40,437 nt of DNA from Spirochaetia bacterium (GCA_021736475.1 JAIPFV010000015.1:1-40437), one strand, 5' to 3'. Positions 1 through 7,872 are shown, counted from the stretch's first letter. The notes: generated from the sequence alone by a model not told the origin. Numbers and translations: made by a program.

Positions 1-1
1 T

Positions 2-175
2 TTGGCCGGGTGTGATATGGGCTGGATGAACAACCTGTTGGCCCGGCGGTTTGTGCACCGTCCCTTTGCCTCGCTGCTTCCCTTAGAGGTGGGAGAGCGG
101 GGGATATGGTTTCGCCGGTTTAATACACCTCAGAAGTGGGGTGAGGAGTATCTGCCAAAGTACGCCAGGGGTTAA
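2..175 (+). CDS. C-terminal fragment of an unidentified protein
   Basis: An open frame enters from the left edge and ends at TAA (173-175), giving the last 57 residues of a protein that begins outside the window. The tail is basic and aromatic (it contains ARRFVHRPF and ends in WGEEYLPKYARG). No motif lets me name a family. Codon use is GC-rich like the neighbouring housekeeping genes. The downstream FecR-domain gene is convergent, and the 142 bases between them hold no clear terminator hairpin. Confidence 0.5.
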   Translation: MAGCDMGWMNNLLARRFVHRPFASLLPLEVGERGIWFRRFNTPQKWGEEYLPKYARG

Positions 176-317
176 AGGGACTGAGAGAGCGGGGAGAGAT
201 TTTTGTATCACAGTGCTTCTTTTTTCTATTTTTCCGCTAAGCTTCGGGACAGTCTATTTGTTTTCCTTCTCGAAGTGTGTAGCTATCGACCTTCTCTGTC
301 AAGATTCAATACAACCA

Positions 318-992
318 CTACTCGGCGGGCCGTCCCCAGGGAATTTTCACATCGATTTTGTTGCCCAGACTCTGCATCGATTCATCGTCATGATAGACCA
401 GAGTCCCGGATTCAACCTTTACCCCGGAATCAGTCTTTATATAGCGGTAAGCTTTGTGGTGATAGGCAGTTACATCCTTTTCAACCGAATCTTCGGCCGC
501 TTCCTGATGCACCGTTCCGTGGCAGGTACACAGATAAGTAGTCTCCTGTTTTTCCACGTTAATATAAAACACGGTGCCCCGAATGCCGGCCACAACTGAA
601 GGAGTCTCTACTCTGAACCGATCATTGTCGGCAAACACGCCGAGCCGTTCAAAAATAGCGTCTATCGAGCCCTTTTGAATCTGAATCCGGCGCTCATCTT
701 TTCCGATGTGAATAGTAGTAATGGTTTCCGCTTCCACCCGAAAAATATTCTGCGAACCGAAGGTAATCTCTGCTGCAGAATCCTCACCAGTTTTCACAGT
801 AGCTCCCAGGGGTACGGTAGAGCCCTCTACTCCGGGCTGATTGTTGATCGTTACTTCACCCTGAATATAAGTGAGCACCGCATCAATCTTTTCTTTATCC
901 AACCGCTCAGAATCCTTCTCGCGAGTGCCGGAAGCTGCGAGTGAGGATACTACCAGCACCGTAATAAGAGCTAATAAAACAATTTTTCGCAT
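318..992 (-). CDS. FecR-domain exported protein
   Basis: A 224-residue protein. Residues 1-22 form a typical signal peptide (MRKIVLLALITVLVVSSLAA) with no lipobox cysteine, so export to the periplasm is likely. The body is a FecR domain (PF04773 type) with the family core RFRVETPSVVAGIRGTVF near residues 125-142. A CTCH cluster follows at about residues 155-158. The start at 992 was chosen because AAAGGAG lies 10-12 bases upstream and a good promoter at 1017-1045 excludes the longer frame reaching 1061. FecR proteins outside iron-siderophore systems are often surface or periplasmic scaffolds; the role here is unknown. There is no neighbouring sigma factor or TonB receptor to suggest iron signalling. 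Confidence 0.8.
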   Translation of the reverse strand: MRKIVLLALITVLVVSSLAASGTREKDSERLDKEKIDAVLTYIQGEVTINNQPGVEGSTVPLGATVKTGEDSAAEITFGSQNIFRVEAETITTIHIGKDERRIQIQKGSIDAIFERLGVFADNDRFRVETPSVVAGIRGTVFYINVEKQETTYLCTCHGTVHQEAAEDSVEKDVTAYHHKAYRYIKTDSGVKVESGTLVYHDDESMQSLGNKIDVKIPWGRPAE

Positions 993-1016
993 AGTTTTAG
1001 AGTCTCCTTTGCTTTT

Positions 1017-1045
1017 ATAGTAGGCAAGCCGACTAGGCTTGTCAA
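1017..1045 (-). promoter_or_regulatory. Promoter of the FecR-domain gene
   Basis: Reading the minus strand: TTGACA (1045-1040), a 17-base spacer, then TACTAT (1022-1017). This places the start site near 1010 and the AAAGGAG ribosome site just downstream. A perfect inverted repeat, CAAGCC-GACTA-GGCTTG (1025-1041), fills the spacer and could be an operator. Confidence 0.7.
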
Positions 1046-1094
1046 ATCCACCGATAGCCACTCTGCATCCCCAAGGTTGGTAAAGCTGCTCTTA

Positions 1095-1123
1095 TTGACA
1101 AATACACCACAGATCAGTATATT
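1095..1123 (+). promoter_or_regulatory. Promoter of the tRNA cluster
   Basis: TTGACA (1095-1100), a 17-base spacer and TATATT (1118-1123) lie 12 bases before the first tRNA. This near-consensus promoter could drive the tRNAs and possibly the SRP RNA. Confidence 0.8.
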
Positions 1124-1134
1124 GGACAACTAAC

Positions 1135-1219
1135 GGAGAAGTGTCCGAGTGGTTGAAGGAGGCGGTCTTGAAAACCGTTGAACCGCGAGGTTCCGTGGGT
1201 TCGAATCCCACCTTCTCCG
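1135..1219 (+). tRNA. tRNA-Ser (anticodon TGA)
   Basis: Acceptor stem GGAGAAG/CTTCTCC, discriminator G, a long class II variable arm and anticodon loop CTTGAAA with anticodon TGA (reads UCA). The 3' CCA is not encoded. Confidence 0.95.
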
Positions 1220-1236
1220 CTATTACATATCAGTTT

Positions 1237-1323
1237 GGAGAGGTGCGAGAGCGGCTGAATCGGGCTCCCTGCTAAGGAGTTGTACTCTTACGGGTACCGA
1301 GGGTTCGAATCCCTCCCTCTCCG
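1237..1323 (+). tRNA. tRNA-Ser (anticodon GCT)
   Basis: Acceptor GGAGAGG/CCTCTCC, discriminator G, long variable arm, T-arm GGTTCGAATCC, anticodon GCT in loop CTGCTAA (reads AGC/AGU). CCA is not encoded. Confidence 0.95.
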
Positions 1324-1332
1324 TACATACGT

Positions 1333-1406
1333 GTACCCATAGCTCAGCTGGATAGAGCGTTAGATTGCGGATCTAAAGGCCGGAGGTTCGAGTCCTCTTG
1401 GGTACA
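1333..1406 (+). tRNA. tRNA-Arg (anticodon GCG)
   Basis: A 74-base cloverleaf: acceptor GTACCCA/TGGGTAC, D-arm GCTC/GAGC, anticodon stem TTAGA/TCTAA, T-arm with GGTTCGAGTCC, discriminator A. The seven-base loop is TTGCGGA, so the anticodon is GCG (reads CGC/CGU). The body resembles ordinary bacterial tRNA-Arg(ACG), but the wobble base is G, not the A that TadA converts to inosine. CCA is not encoded. Confidence 0.9.
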
Positions 1407-1418
1407 CTTTTTTTATTC

Positions 1419-1504
1419 GGAGAGATGCGAGAGTGGTCGAATCGGGCGGTCTCGAAAACCGCTGTACCTTTTTGGTACCGAGGGTTCGAATCCCTCTCTC
1501 TCCG
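1419..1504 (+). tRNA. tRNA-Ser (anticodon CGA)
   Basis: Acceptor GGAGAGA/TCTCTCC, discriminator G, class II variable arm, anticodon CGA in loop CTCGAAA (reads UCG). CCA is not encoded. Confidence 0.95.
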
Positions 1505-1509
1505 TATCA

Positions 1510-1598
1510 GGAGAGATGTCCGAGAGGCCGAAGGAGTACGCTTGGAAAGCGTAAGTACCCTTAACCGGGTACCGAGGGTTCGAATCCCTCTCTCTCCG
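1510..1598 (+). tRNA. tRNA-Ser (anticodon GGA)
   Basis: Acceptor GGAGAGA/TCTCTCC, discriminator G, class II variable arm, anticodon GGA in loop TTGGAAA (reads UCC/UCU). It starts only 5 bases after the preceding tRNA-Ser, so the two are co-transcribed. CCA is not encoded. Confidence 0.95.
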
Positions 1599-1603
1599 TA
1601 GTT

Positions 1604-1730
1604 CCCCTTCAGTGTTGACTACCAGGTTCTGTGCTATAAGCAGTCGCCCAATCCCGTCAGGACCGGAAGGTAGCAGCGGTAAGCGGCCCGCTTATGAGTC
1701 GCAGTCTACTTGGTCCGAGCTGAAGGGGTT
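1604..1730 (+). ncRNA. ffs: Signal recognition particle RNA (4.5S type)
   Basis: The ends pair (CCCCTTCAG 1604-1612 with CTGAAGGGG 1720-1728). The centre has the conserved SRP domain IV core, GTCAGG-ACCGGAAGG-TAGCAGC, at about 1656-1676, which binds Ffh. At roughly 125 nt it is the short bacterial form without an Alu domain. The closing stem runs into T8 (1729-1736) and can serve as the terminator. It sits between the tRNAs and dnaX, a common arrangement. Confidence 0.93.
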
Positions 1731-1753
1731 TTTTTTCTCTATTCGAGGTTATA

Positions 1754-3634
1754 ATGCCATATGAAGTAACCGCCACCAGGAAACGACCTCAGGGTTTTGA
1801 ACAGTTAGTTGGTCAGGATTTTGTTGTCTCAACCCTTAAAAGCTCAGTTGAGCTTGGCCGTATCGCACATGCATACCTGTTTGCCGGACCCCGGGGAGTC
1901 GGAAAAACATCCGCCGCCCGTATTCTGGCCAAAGCCCTCAATTGCGCCCACGGTCCCACCCCTAATCCCTGCGGTGTCTGCGATCAATGCCAAGAAATCG
2001 CCCGGGGCAACTCCCTCGATGTAATTGAAATCGACGGTGCCAGTAATACCTCGGTAAATGACGTGCGCGAGCTCAAGGATGAGGTTCTGTTTGCCCCCAA
2101 CAGCGGTCGCTATAAAGCCTATATTATCGACGAAGTACATATGCTCAGCAACAGCGCCTTTAACGCGCTGCTGAAAACCATCGAAGAGCCGCCTCCCTAT
2201 ATTGTCTTTATTTTTGCCACCACCGAAATACACAAGGTACCGGCTACCATTCGCTCTCGCTGTCAGCAATTCAACTTCCGCCTCATACCCCTCGAACACA
2301 TCAAAGCACAACTGCAGCAGGTGGTTGAGGATATGGGTCTGGAAGCAGAAGACGAGGCCCTGTTCTGGATAGCCAAAGAGGCCACCGGCTCATTGCGCGA
2401 TGCCTACACCCTGTTCGACCAAATTGCCTCCTTCTCCGACCAAAAGGTGAGCCTTAAGGAGATTCAGGAGAAACTGGGTCTGGTGGGGATAGACTCCATT
2501 GGGGAAATGCTGGAGTTGATGGCCGACGGCCGCAGCGCTCATGTGATTTCTATGGCCGAAGATGTCCTGGCGAAGGGGGTGTCGGTAGAGCAGTTCATAA
2601 TTGATCTGGCCGAATACTTCCGCACCCTGCTTTTTTTGAAGCACGGCATTGAACGGGAGGCCCTGTTGGGCTACCATCCCGACCGTTTCCCCGCGAAAGT
2701 ACGCGAGGCCTTTACCACCTCCCAGCTTGAATATGCAATCGAGCAGCTGCTGATTCTCTACCGGGACATCCGCTACTCCCTGAACCAGCGCTTTGAAATG
2801 GAGCTGATGCTGAGCAAACTCTCCGCTCTCCGTGAGCATCTGAGCTCCCGCGAAATGATGGCCAAAATCCGGGAACTGCGGGCCGAATTGGCCGGAGAAG
2901 GATCGGGACCATCGGAGTCACCCGCACCCTCCCGCGCTCCAAGCCCGGCTTCGACTGAAGCATCAGCTTCAACTTCTGAGGAAGGGACGGCTCAAAAAAA
3001 AAGCCCACTAAATAATTCTGTTTCAGCCGAAGCAGTCCACATACCCGTGCCGCATAATGAAAGCGAGACAAAAACAGAGCCGCTCCCCGTGACAACGGCG
3101 GAACCCACGGCGGTGCCGGCTGAAGAGATATCTGAAAAGCCGGAAGAGGAGTGGCCTGAGGCAACTCCCACCGAGGCCGCGCCGGAGGGGGTGGCAGCAG
3201 CCGCAGCAACGGAGGCGGCGGCAACCCCCTCAGCCGAACCCGAATCCTCTGTACCATCCGCGCCTCCAGCTCCGGCTCCGGCTCCGACCCCCAAAATCCA
3301 CCGCCAGCTCGCCAAGCATGAGATTGAGAAAGTAATTGACGAGGTAAGACAGAGCCCGACCCTGGCCTCTACCCTCGGAAAAGTCTGCTCCTGGAAGGTG
3401 GAGGGTGACCAGCTGCGCCTTTCGTGTGATTCGAACTATGCAATGCGAAAGCTGAAGGAAGATGTGGCGGTCTTAAAGGAGAAGGTAAGCGAGGTGCTGG
3501 GGACACGCCTTGAAATAAAAGTTGAGGTGCAGGATACTAGTCAAACCGCGGAGGAAAAACACCACAGTCGCGACGAGCAGGTCGAACTGGTAAAAAAGGT
3601 GTTCCGCGGAGAAATTGTAGATGGAGTAGAATAA
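1754..3634 (+). CDS. dnaX: DNA polymerase III subunit gamma/tau
   Basis: A 626-residue clamp-loader ATPase of the replisome. Visible in order: Walker A GPRGVGKT (45-52), zinc-module cysteines 64, 73, 76 and 79, Walker B DEVH (126-129), sensor 1 ATTE (about 155-158) and the SRC arginine-finger motif (168-170). Residues about 385-520 form an Ala/Pro/Glu/Ser-rich linker, followed by a conserved C-terminal domain as in tau. Codons 415-416 lie in a run of nine A (2994-3002) with TAA close behind in both other frames, which would give a gamma-like protein of about 418 residues. ATG has GAGG five bases upstream. It overlaps ybaB by one base. Confidence 0.96.
   Translation: MPYEVTATRKRPQGFEQLVGQDFVVSTLKSSVELGRIAHAYLFAGPRGVGKTSAARILAKALNCAHGPTPNPCGVCDQCQEIARGNSLDVIEIDGASNTSVNDVRELKDEVLFAPNSGRYKAYIIDEVHMLSNSAFNALLKTIEEPPPYIVFIFATTEIHKVPATIRSRCQQFNFRLIPLEHIKAQLQQVVEDMGLEAEDEALFWIAKEATGSLRDAYTLFDQIASFSDQKVSLKEIQEKLGLVGIDSIGEMLELMADGRSAHVISMAEDVLAKGVSVEQFIIDLAEYFRTLLFLKHGIEREALLGYHPDRFPAKVREAFTTSQLEYAIEQLLILYRDIRYSLNQRFEMELMLSKLSALREHLSSREMMAKIRELRAELAGEGSGPSESPAPSRAPSPASTEASASTSEEGTAQKKSPLNNSVSAEAVHIPVPHNESETKTEPLPVTTAEPTAVPAEEISEKPEEEWPEATPTEAAPEGVAAAAATEAAATPSAEPESSVPSAPPAPAPAPTPKIHRQLAKHEIEKVIDEVRQSPTLASTLGKVCSWKVEGDQLRLSCDSNYAMRKLKEDVAVLKEKVSEVLGTRLEIKVEVQDTSQTAEEKHHSRDEQVELVKKVFRGEIVDGVE
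2978..3015 (+). promoter_or_regulatory. Candidate dnaX recoding or slippage site
   Basis: A purine-rich Shine-Dalgarno-like stretch (GAGGAAGGGA, 2978-2987) precedes nine A (2994-3002). Gaining one A, or a -1 shift, leads to TAA at 3013-3015; losing one A, or a +1 shift, leads to TAA at 3009-3011. I see no strong downstream stem-loop. This fits transcriptional slippage as in Thermus dnaX at least as well as ribosomal frameshifting as in E. coli. Confidence 0.65.
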
Positions 3635-3951
3635 TGAATCCAATGGATATGTTTAAGAATTTACAGAACCTGCAATCCCAGTTTGGTGAAATGCAGGAGA
3701 AGCTGAAGGATATTACCGTAACCGGCAGTTCCGGCGGTGATATGGTACGTGTGGAGATGAACGGGCAGATGCAGGTGCTCAGTGTCCACATCGAGCCCGA
3801 AGCAGTCGACCCTTCGGATATAAAAATGCTGGAAGACCTCATGCTGGCGGCACTCAACAACGCCTCGGGCAAGGTGCAGGAGAAACTGCGGGAGGAGGCC
3901 GGAAACCTTACCGGCGACATGAATCTGCCCCCCGGATTTATGGGAAGTTAA
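3634..3951 (+). CDS. YbaB/EbfC nucleoid-associated protein
   Basis: A 105-residue protein of the YbaB/EbfC family (PF02575): a small dimeric DNA-binding protein nearly always encoded between dnaX and recR. The N-terminal helix (NPMDMFKNLQNLQSQFGEMQ), the central GDMVRVEMNGQMQVLSV strand pair and the C-terminal helix are all present. The ATG overlaps the dnaX stop (TAATG), implying translational coupling. Its exact job in nucleoid structure or repair is not established. Confidence 0.93.
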   Translation: MNPMDMFKNLQNLQSQFGEMQEKLKDITVTGSSGGDMVRVEMNGQMQVLSVHIEPEAVDPSDIKMLEDLMLAALNNASGKVQEKLREEAGNLTGDMNLPPGFMGS

Positions 3952-3963
3952 GGAAAACCTGCA

Positions 3964-4551
3964 GTGACTACCCTGGAAAAGCTGATAAAAAGCTTTAGCC
4001 GCCTGCCGGGTATCGGCAAAAAAAGCGCCGGCCGTATTGCCTACTTTCTGCTGAAGTCGGATCCGGCCCTCTGCCGGCAACTCGCCGACCAGCTGACTAA
4101 TCTGCACCGCCTGATTATCAAGTGTTCGGTCTGCGGCAACTTCACCGAGCAGGACCCCTGCCAAATTTGCTCGAATCCCAGTCGCGACCCCTCCTCTATC
4201 TGTGTGGTGGAAGAGGCCCAGGATATTCAAACCATAGAGGAAACCCGCGAGTTTAACGGCCTGTACCATGTACTCGGGGGGTCTATATCGCCCATGGACG
4301 GGGTTGGTGCCGACGACCTGAGCGTGGCCCAACTGATGCGGCGGGTTACGGAAAATCCGGTGCGCGAGGTAATCCTGGCCACCAATCCCACGGTCGAGGG
4401 CGATACTACCGCGCTGTATCTGCAGCGCATGTTAAAGGAGAGGGGAATTGCAGTCTCCCGCCTGGCCTCGGGGCTTCCGGTGGGCGGCGACCTTGAGTAT
4501 GCCGATCGCATGACCCTGGCCCGCAGCTTCAAGGGCCGCACGGTTATGTAG
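3964..4551 (+). CDS. recR: Recombination protein RecR
   Basis: A 195-residue protein of the RecFOR pathway that helps load RecA at gaps. Visible: N-terminal helix-hairpin-helix with LPGIGKKSAGRIA (14-26), a zinc finger with cysteines 54, 57, 66 and 69, and a Toprim domain from about residue 78 (ICVVEEAQDI, then GLYHVLGGSISPMDGVG). Start is GTG at 3964, 12 bases after the ybaB stop, with AAGG about 9 bases upstream. Its last 8 bases overlap the convergent Mut7-C gene. Confidence 0.95.
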   Translation: MTTLEKLIKSFSRLPGIGKKSAGRIAYFLLKSDPALCRQLADQLTNLHRLIIKCSVCGNFTEQDPCQICSNPSRDPSSICVVEEAQDIQTIEETREFNGLYHVLGGSISPMDGVGADDLSVAQLMRRVTENPVREVILATNPTVEGDTTALYLQRMLKERGIAVSRLASGLPVGGDLEYADRMTLARSFKGRTVM

Positions 4552-5308
4552 CCTGCCGGTCTTGTTCCAGCTGAGCCAGGAGCCGGTCGAGCTGCTTCAA
4601 ATGGCTGCCCCTCCAATACACCTTCCCGCAGCTTTCACAGCGACGATACTCGGTACACCAGGTGCGGACCCCCGGGGGTATCTGCTGTTGCGCCTCCTCC
4701 CACTCCGGGCTCTCCGGCTGCAGGGTATGCAATTCACCATTGCAGGCAGCACAGCGGCTGAAGGGCTTAATCTTTTCGTAGAGGTCAAGCCGCCCCACTA
4801 CCTCCCGTACCTGTGCAAAGGGATCAGTATTCTTCACATACAGCCCGCGCAGCACAATCTTGCGCATCAACAGCTGACGGTCCCGGGTAAGCAGGATAAG
4901 CTCCTGATCCGCCGCACGCTCTGCTAAATAGGCATCACCGGCATGGTTGTGGTATTCGGTAGAGAAACCCAGAATTCTGAGGCGGCGGGCCAGGGTTCCC
5001 AAATGCACATCCGCTATAAAACGCGGATTCCGCAGGGGTTCCGGCCGCAAATGAGAAAGCTCGCCGATGTCAAACCGTTCGAACACCGGGTACACTGAAA
5101 TTTTATCGCTCGGCTGTACCTGGTAGGAAAAATCGACCGCCCTGCCGTGTACCAGTACTAAATCGACCTCTACATGGGGCACTCCGAAAGATTCGATTAA
5201 GTCTTTGACCGTTTGCCCCGGAGCCGCTTCGCTTTCAATCTGCCGTTTGCGCAGCTCTTTTTTCAAAAAGAAGTTCAGTTCTTCATAAAAACGGATCGTA
5301 ACGATCAT
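4544..5308 (-). CDS. Mut7-C RNase domain protein with ubiquitin-like N-terminus
   Basis: A 254-residue protein. The first 90 residues fit the ThiS/ubiquitin-like Ub-Mut7C fold (PF14451). From about residue 96 (RFIADVHLGTLARRLRILGF) it matches Mut7-C (PF01927), a PIN-like nuclease fold with acidic residues D100 and the later TRDR stretch. It ends with a zinc ribbon (CAAC ... CESC). The cellular substrate of bacterial Mut7-C proteins is unknown; RNA cleavage is inferred from the fold. It is the last gene of a four-gene minus-strand operon, starting 10 bases after the ATPase stop. Its 3' end overlaps recR with no terminator between. Confidence 0.85.
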   Translation of the reverse strand: MIVTIRFYEELNFFLKKELRKRQIESEAAPGQTVKDLIESFGVPHVEVDLVLVHGRAVDFSYQVQPSDKISVYPVFERFDIGELSHLRPEPLRNPRFIADVHLGTLARRLRILGFSTEYHNHAGDAYLAERAADQELILLTRDRQLLMRKIVLRGLYVKNTDPFAQVREVVGRLDLYEKIKPFSRCAACNGELHTLQPESPEWEEAQQQIPPGVRTWCTEYRRCESCGKVYWRGSHLKQLDRLLAQLEQDRQAT

Positions 5309-5318
5309 TGCTGCCCGG

Positions 5319-7031
5319 TCATACCTGCCGTACCTGAAAGGAGCGCAGCCGGTTAAGGGCCGCCGCCAGTTCGAGCCGGCGGAAGCGCACCAGATCGCCG
5401 GACTTTTTTCCGCCTACCCCATCCAGTCCGCGCTGGTCGATATCATCCATTACCCGGTCCAGCAGCTCCCGCAGCGTCAGTTTCCCGTCCATCATCCGTT
5501 TTGCGCTGACCATGGCCGAAGAGATAGCCCGGGCCTGACCGGTATGTATCAGCTGCTCCACTCCGGTCAGGTCGATCCGCTCGGTGCCGAAGTCGATCAG
5601 CCGCGGGCCGCGGATATTTATTTTCACGTCCCGCTTCCCCCGGCTCGGATCAATGCCCGAGGGGACCGGTGCGCGTTCGATAAATCTGCCGAAGTGCTCG
5701 CCCCCCTCGCGGGCGCGTTCGCTGCGGTATTTTTCTGCAATCCGGCGGGCCTCAGCGGTCACATCCGCAGGCACATAGGCGTTCATGGAAATCACATGGT
5801 CGGCCACATCGAAATAGTCACCGGAGCCGCCGATAACCAGGATGGTCGAGACTCCCCGCTCCTGGAAAAGCTGGCGCACCTTGTCGATAAAGGGGGTGAT
5901 CGGTTCACGGTCCTTGGCCACCAGCTCCTGCATACGGTGATCGCGAATCATAAAATTGGTGGCCGAGGTATCTTCATCTATCAGCAGGCTGCTTGCCCCG
6001 GCTTCTATGGCCTCGATAATGTTGGCCGCCTGGCTGGTACTGCCGCTGCCGTTTTCACTGCTGAAGGCCTCCGTGTCGCGGCCGTAGGGGAGGTTTGAAA
6101 TAAAGGGGGTGATGGCGGTTTTTTCAATCCGGCGTCCGTCTTCGGCCCGGATTTTACAGGCCAGAGGGTCGCTGACTACCATCTCGCGCCCGTCGCCGGG
6201 GATGTGGTTGTAGACTCCCTGCTCGACAGCATTCAGTAGGGTCGATTTTCCGTGGTATCCGCCGCCGACAATCAGACTGATGCCGTGGGCTATTCCCATA
6301 CCGCTTATCTTTCCGCGGTTCGGCAGCTCCACCTCGACCCGAAAACGCTCCGGAGAAGTAAAGGCCACCGCCTCGCTGCGGTCCATCGGGCGCTCATCCA
6401 CCCCGCTGCGGCGAGGGAGAATCGCCCCCTCGGCTACAAAGGCCACCAGACCTCGCTCTGCCAGCACTCCCCGCAGGACATCGGCATCTTCAGCCGTTTC
6501 CACGGCCCGGTACACCCCGCTCCTATCAAGCCTCTGGAACAACAGCGCCGCTTCCACAATCTGGGGAACCTCGTCTATCAACAGGGTCCGGGCCAACCCT
6601 CCGGCGATTTTCCGCCCGAAAGCCGGCAGACCGACCACAAAACGCGCTTCGACAAACTGCTCGGTAACGATAACGCTGGTGCGCTCGATTACCTCCTGCC
6701 CCGGCATATCAATTTCAATAGTACCGCTCTTGCCGCTGCCCCCGCGCCGGGTAGCATAGCGCCGACAGGCGGTACCGAATTGGCGGGTCAGGTAATCGCG
6801 CAAGCCAACCTCTCGGCTGCGGTTGTGGTAGGTATCGTCGGGAAAAGCGGCAACCTGCATCGGAACCCGCACCCGCACGCGTGAGGGTGCGGCAAAAGGG
6901 TCGCCCTGCACATGATCGATATGAAGTTGGAAGTGAGAGAAATCCCAGCGGCCGGCGATGTCTTTATACGCCTTGTAGCCGCGGCGATCCAAGCGCTTTA
7001 GTTCGTTTGAAAGGTCCTCGGCGCTGTGCAT
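5319..7031 (-). CDS. Predicted ATPase of the ABC class (PF09818)
   Basis: A 570-residue soluble protein. Its N-terminus (LDRRGYKAYKDIAG, then HIDHVQGDPFAAPSRVRV) is the signature of PF09818. A Walker A GGGYHGKST lies at about 256-264, followed by a Walker B-like SLLIDEDTSATNFM. No transmembrane partner is seen, so a transport role is unlikely and the function is unknown. ATG at 7031 was chosen because GAGG lies 8 bases upstream. A TTG at 7058, overlapping the upstream stop, would add nine residues but has a poorly spaced ribosome site. It lies between the J-domain gene and the Mut7-C gene, suggesting a nucleic-acid or proteostasis role (inference). Confidence 0.85.
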   Translation of the reverse strand: MHSAEDLSNELKRLDRRGYKAYKDIAGRWDFSHFQLHIDHVQGDPFAAPSRVRVRVPMQVAAFPDDTYHNRSREVGLRDYLTRQFGTACRRYATRRGGSGKSGTIEIDMPGQEVIERTSVIVTEQFVEARFVVGLPAFGRKIAGGLARTLLIDEVPQIVEAALLFQRLDRSGVYRAVETAEDADVLRGVLAERGLVAFVAEGAILPRRSGVDERPMDRSEAVAFTSPERFRVEVELPNRGKISGMGIAHGISLIVGGGYHGKSTLLNAVEQGVYNHIPGDGREMVVSDPLACKIRAEDGRRIEKTAITPFISNLPYGRDTEAFSSENGSGSTSQAANIIEAIEAGASSLLIDEDTSATNFMIRDHRMQELVAKDREPITPFIDKVRQLFQERGVSTILVIGGSGDYFDVADHVISMNAYVPADVTAEARRIAEKYRSERAREGGEHFGRFIERAPVPSGIDPSRGKRDVKINIRGPRLIDFGTERIDLTGVEQLIHTGQARAISSAMVSAKRMMDGKLTLRELLDRVMDDIDQRGLDGVGGKKSGDLVRFRRLELAAALNRLRSFQVRQV

Positions 7032-7054
7032 ATGTTCTACCTCAAAAATGTAAC

Positions 7055-7870
7055 TCAAAAGCCTCGCTGTTTACGTATAGCCTCGTAGGCTTCCTGTATT
7101 TGCCGGAATTTGTCGGCTGCAAACTTATTAAACTCTTCCGGTAGGCCTTTGGAGGCAATGGTATCGGGGTGATATTCACGGACTAAACTGCGATAGGCTT
7201 TTTTGATTGTTTCGTCCGAATCCTGGGGGCTGACCCCCAGCACAGCATAGTGGGTATCCGTAGTCTCAACATAACGTTTCCGGATATTGTCCATCCGCTG
7301 CTGGGCAAAGTGAAATATCTGGGCTGCTTTATGGATCAGAGCCTCTTCACTCTTGGTCACGCCGTTATCTTCGGCGGCAACCCGATAGAGGAAATCTATC
7401 AAAAGCTCGAGGATCTGGGGCTGATTCTTGAACTCCCCGTAAAACTGCTGGGCAAGCTGTTCAAAGGGCTGGTCCTGGGAGAGGGCAGTGTGGAAAATCC
7501 GCTCGGCCACGCTCTTGCTCTGCGGGTCAAGCTGCAGGTCCTTGTTCATAAACTCCCGGATACGCTGCATCTCGGCCTGGGAGACATTCCCGTCAGCGGC
7601 AGCCACCTTGGCAACCATTGAAAAGGCGCCGATAAAAAAGGTCATCTGTGCCCGTTGCTGCGGTGAAACCCGTCGGCCGAAAGCCCCGCCGGCCATCTGC
7701 TCGTAGGGATGCGCCCCGCCGTAGGAGCCCCCGTCAAAGGGCGATTCTGCGGTTCCGAGTTCTCCGCTTTTATCTATAGTATGGCCAAAGGCCGCGCCGG
7801 CGATTGCGCCGATCGGACCCCCTATAACAAAACCGAGGGTTCCGCCGATTAATTTTCCCATCCATCCCAT
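7055..7870 (-). CDS. TerB/DjlA-like co-chaperone with C-terminal J domain
   Basis: A 271-residue protein. A Gly/Ala-rich hydrophobic segment near the start (GKLIGGTLGFVIGGPIGAIAG) may insert in the membrane. A TerB/DjlA-like helical domain spans about 75-200 (FFIGAFSMVAKVAAADGNVS). The last 65 residues are a DnaJ domain with the HPD motif in REYHPDT, which stimulates DnaK-type Hsp70. The order matches DjlA. ATG at 7870 follows the glycosidase stop by two bases; a longer frame to 7900 would overlap that gene and lacks a ribosome site. It is the second gene of the operon. Confidence 0.85.
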   Translation of the reverse strand: MGWMGKLIGGTLGFVIGGPIGAIAGAAFGHTIDKSGELGTAESPFDGGSYGGAHPYEQMAGGAFGRRVSPQQRAQMTFFIGAFSMVAKVAAADGNVSQAEMQRIREFMNKDLQLDPQSKSVAERIFHTALSQDQPFEQLAQQFYGEFKNQPQILELLIDFLYRVAAEDNGVTKSEEALIHKAAQIFHFAQQRMDNIRKRYVETTDTHYAVLGVSPQDSDETIKKAYRSLVREYHPDTIASKGLPEEFNKFAADKFRQIQEAYEAIRKQRGF

Positions 7871-7872
7871 AG

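Noticed and set aside
1398-1601. A 67-codon open frame over the tRNA genes
   Set aside because: It lies wholly across tRNA-Ser genes whose cloverleaf structure explains the sequence; translated tRNA is a common artefact.
2712-3315. Long antisense frames opposite the dnaX linker
   Set aside because: They are shadows of the GC-rich Ala/Pro/Glu linker, with low-complexity translations and no ribosome site.
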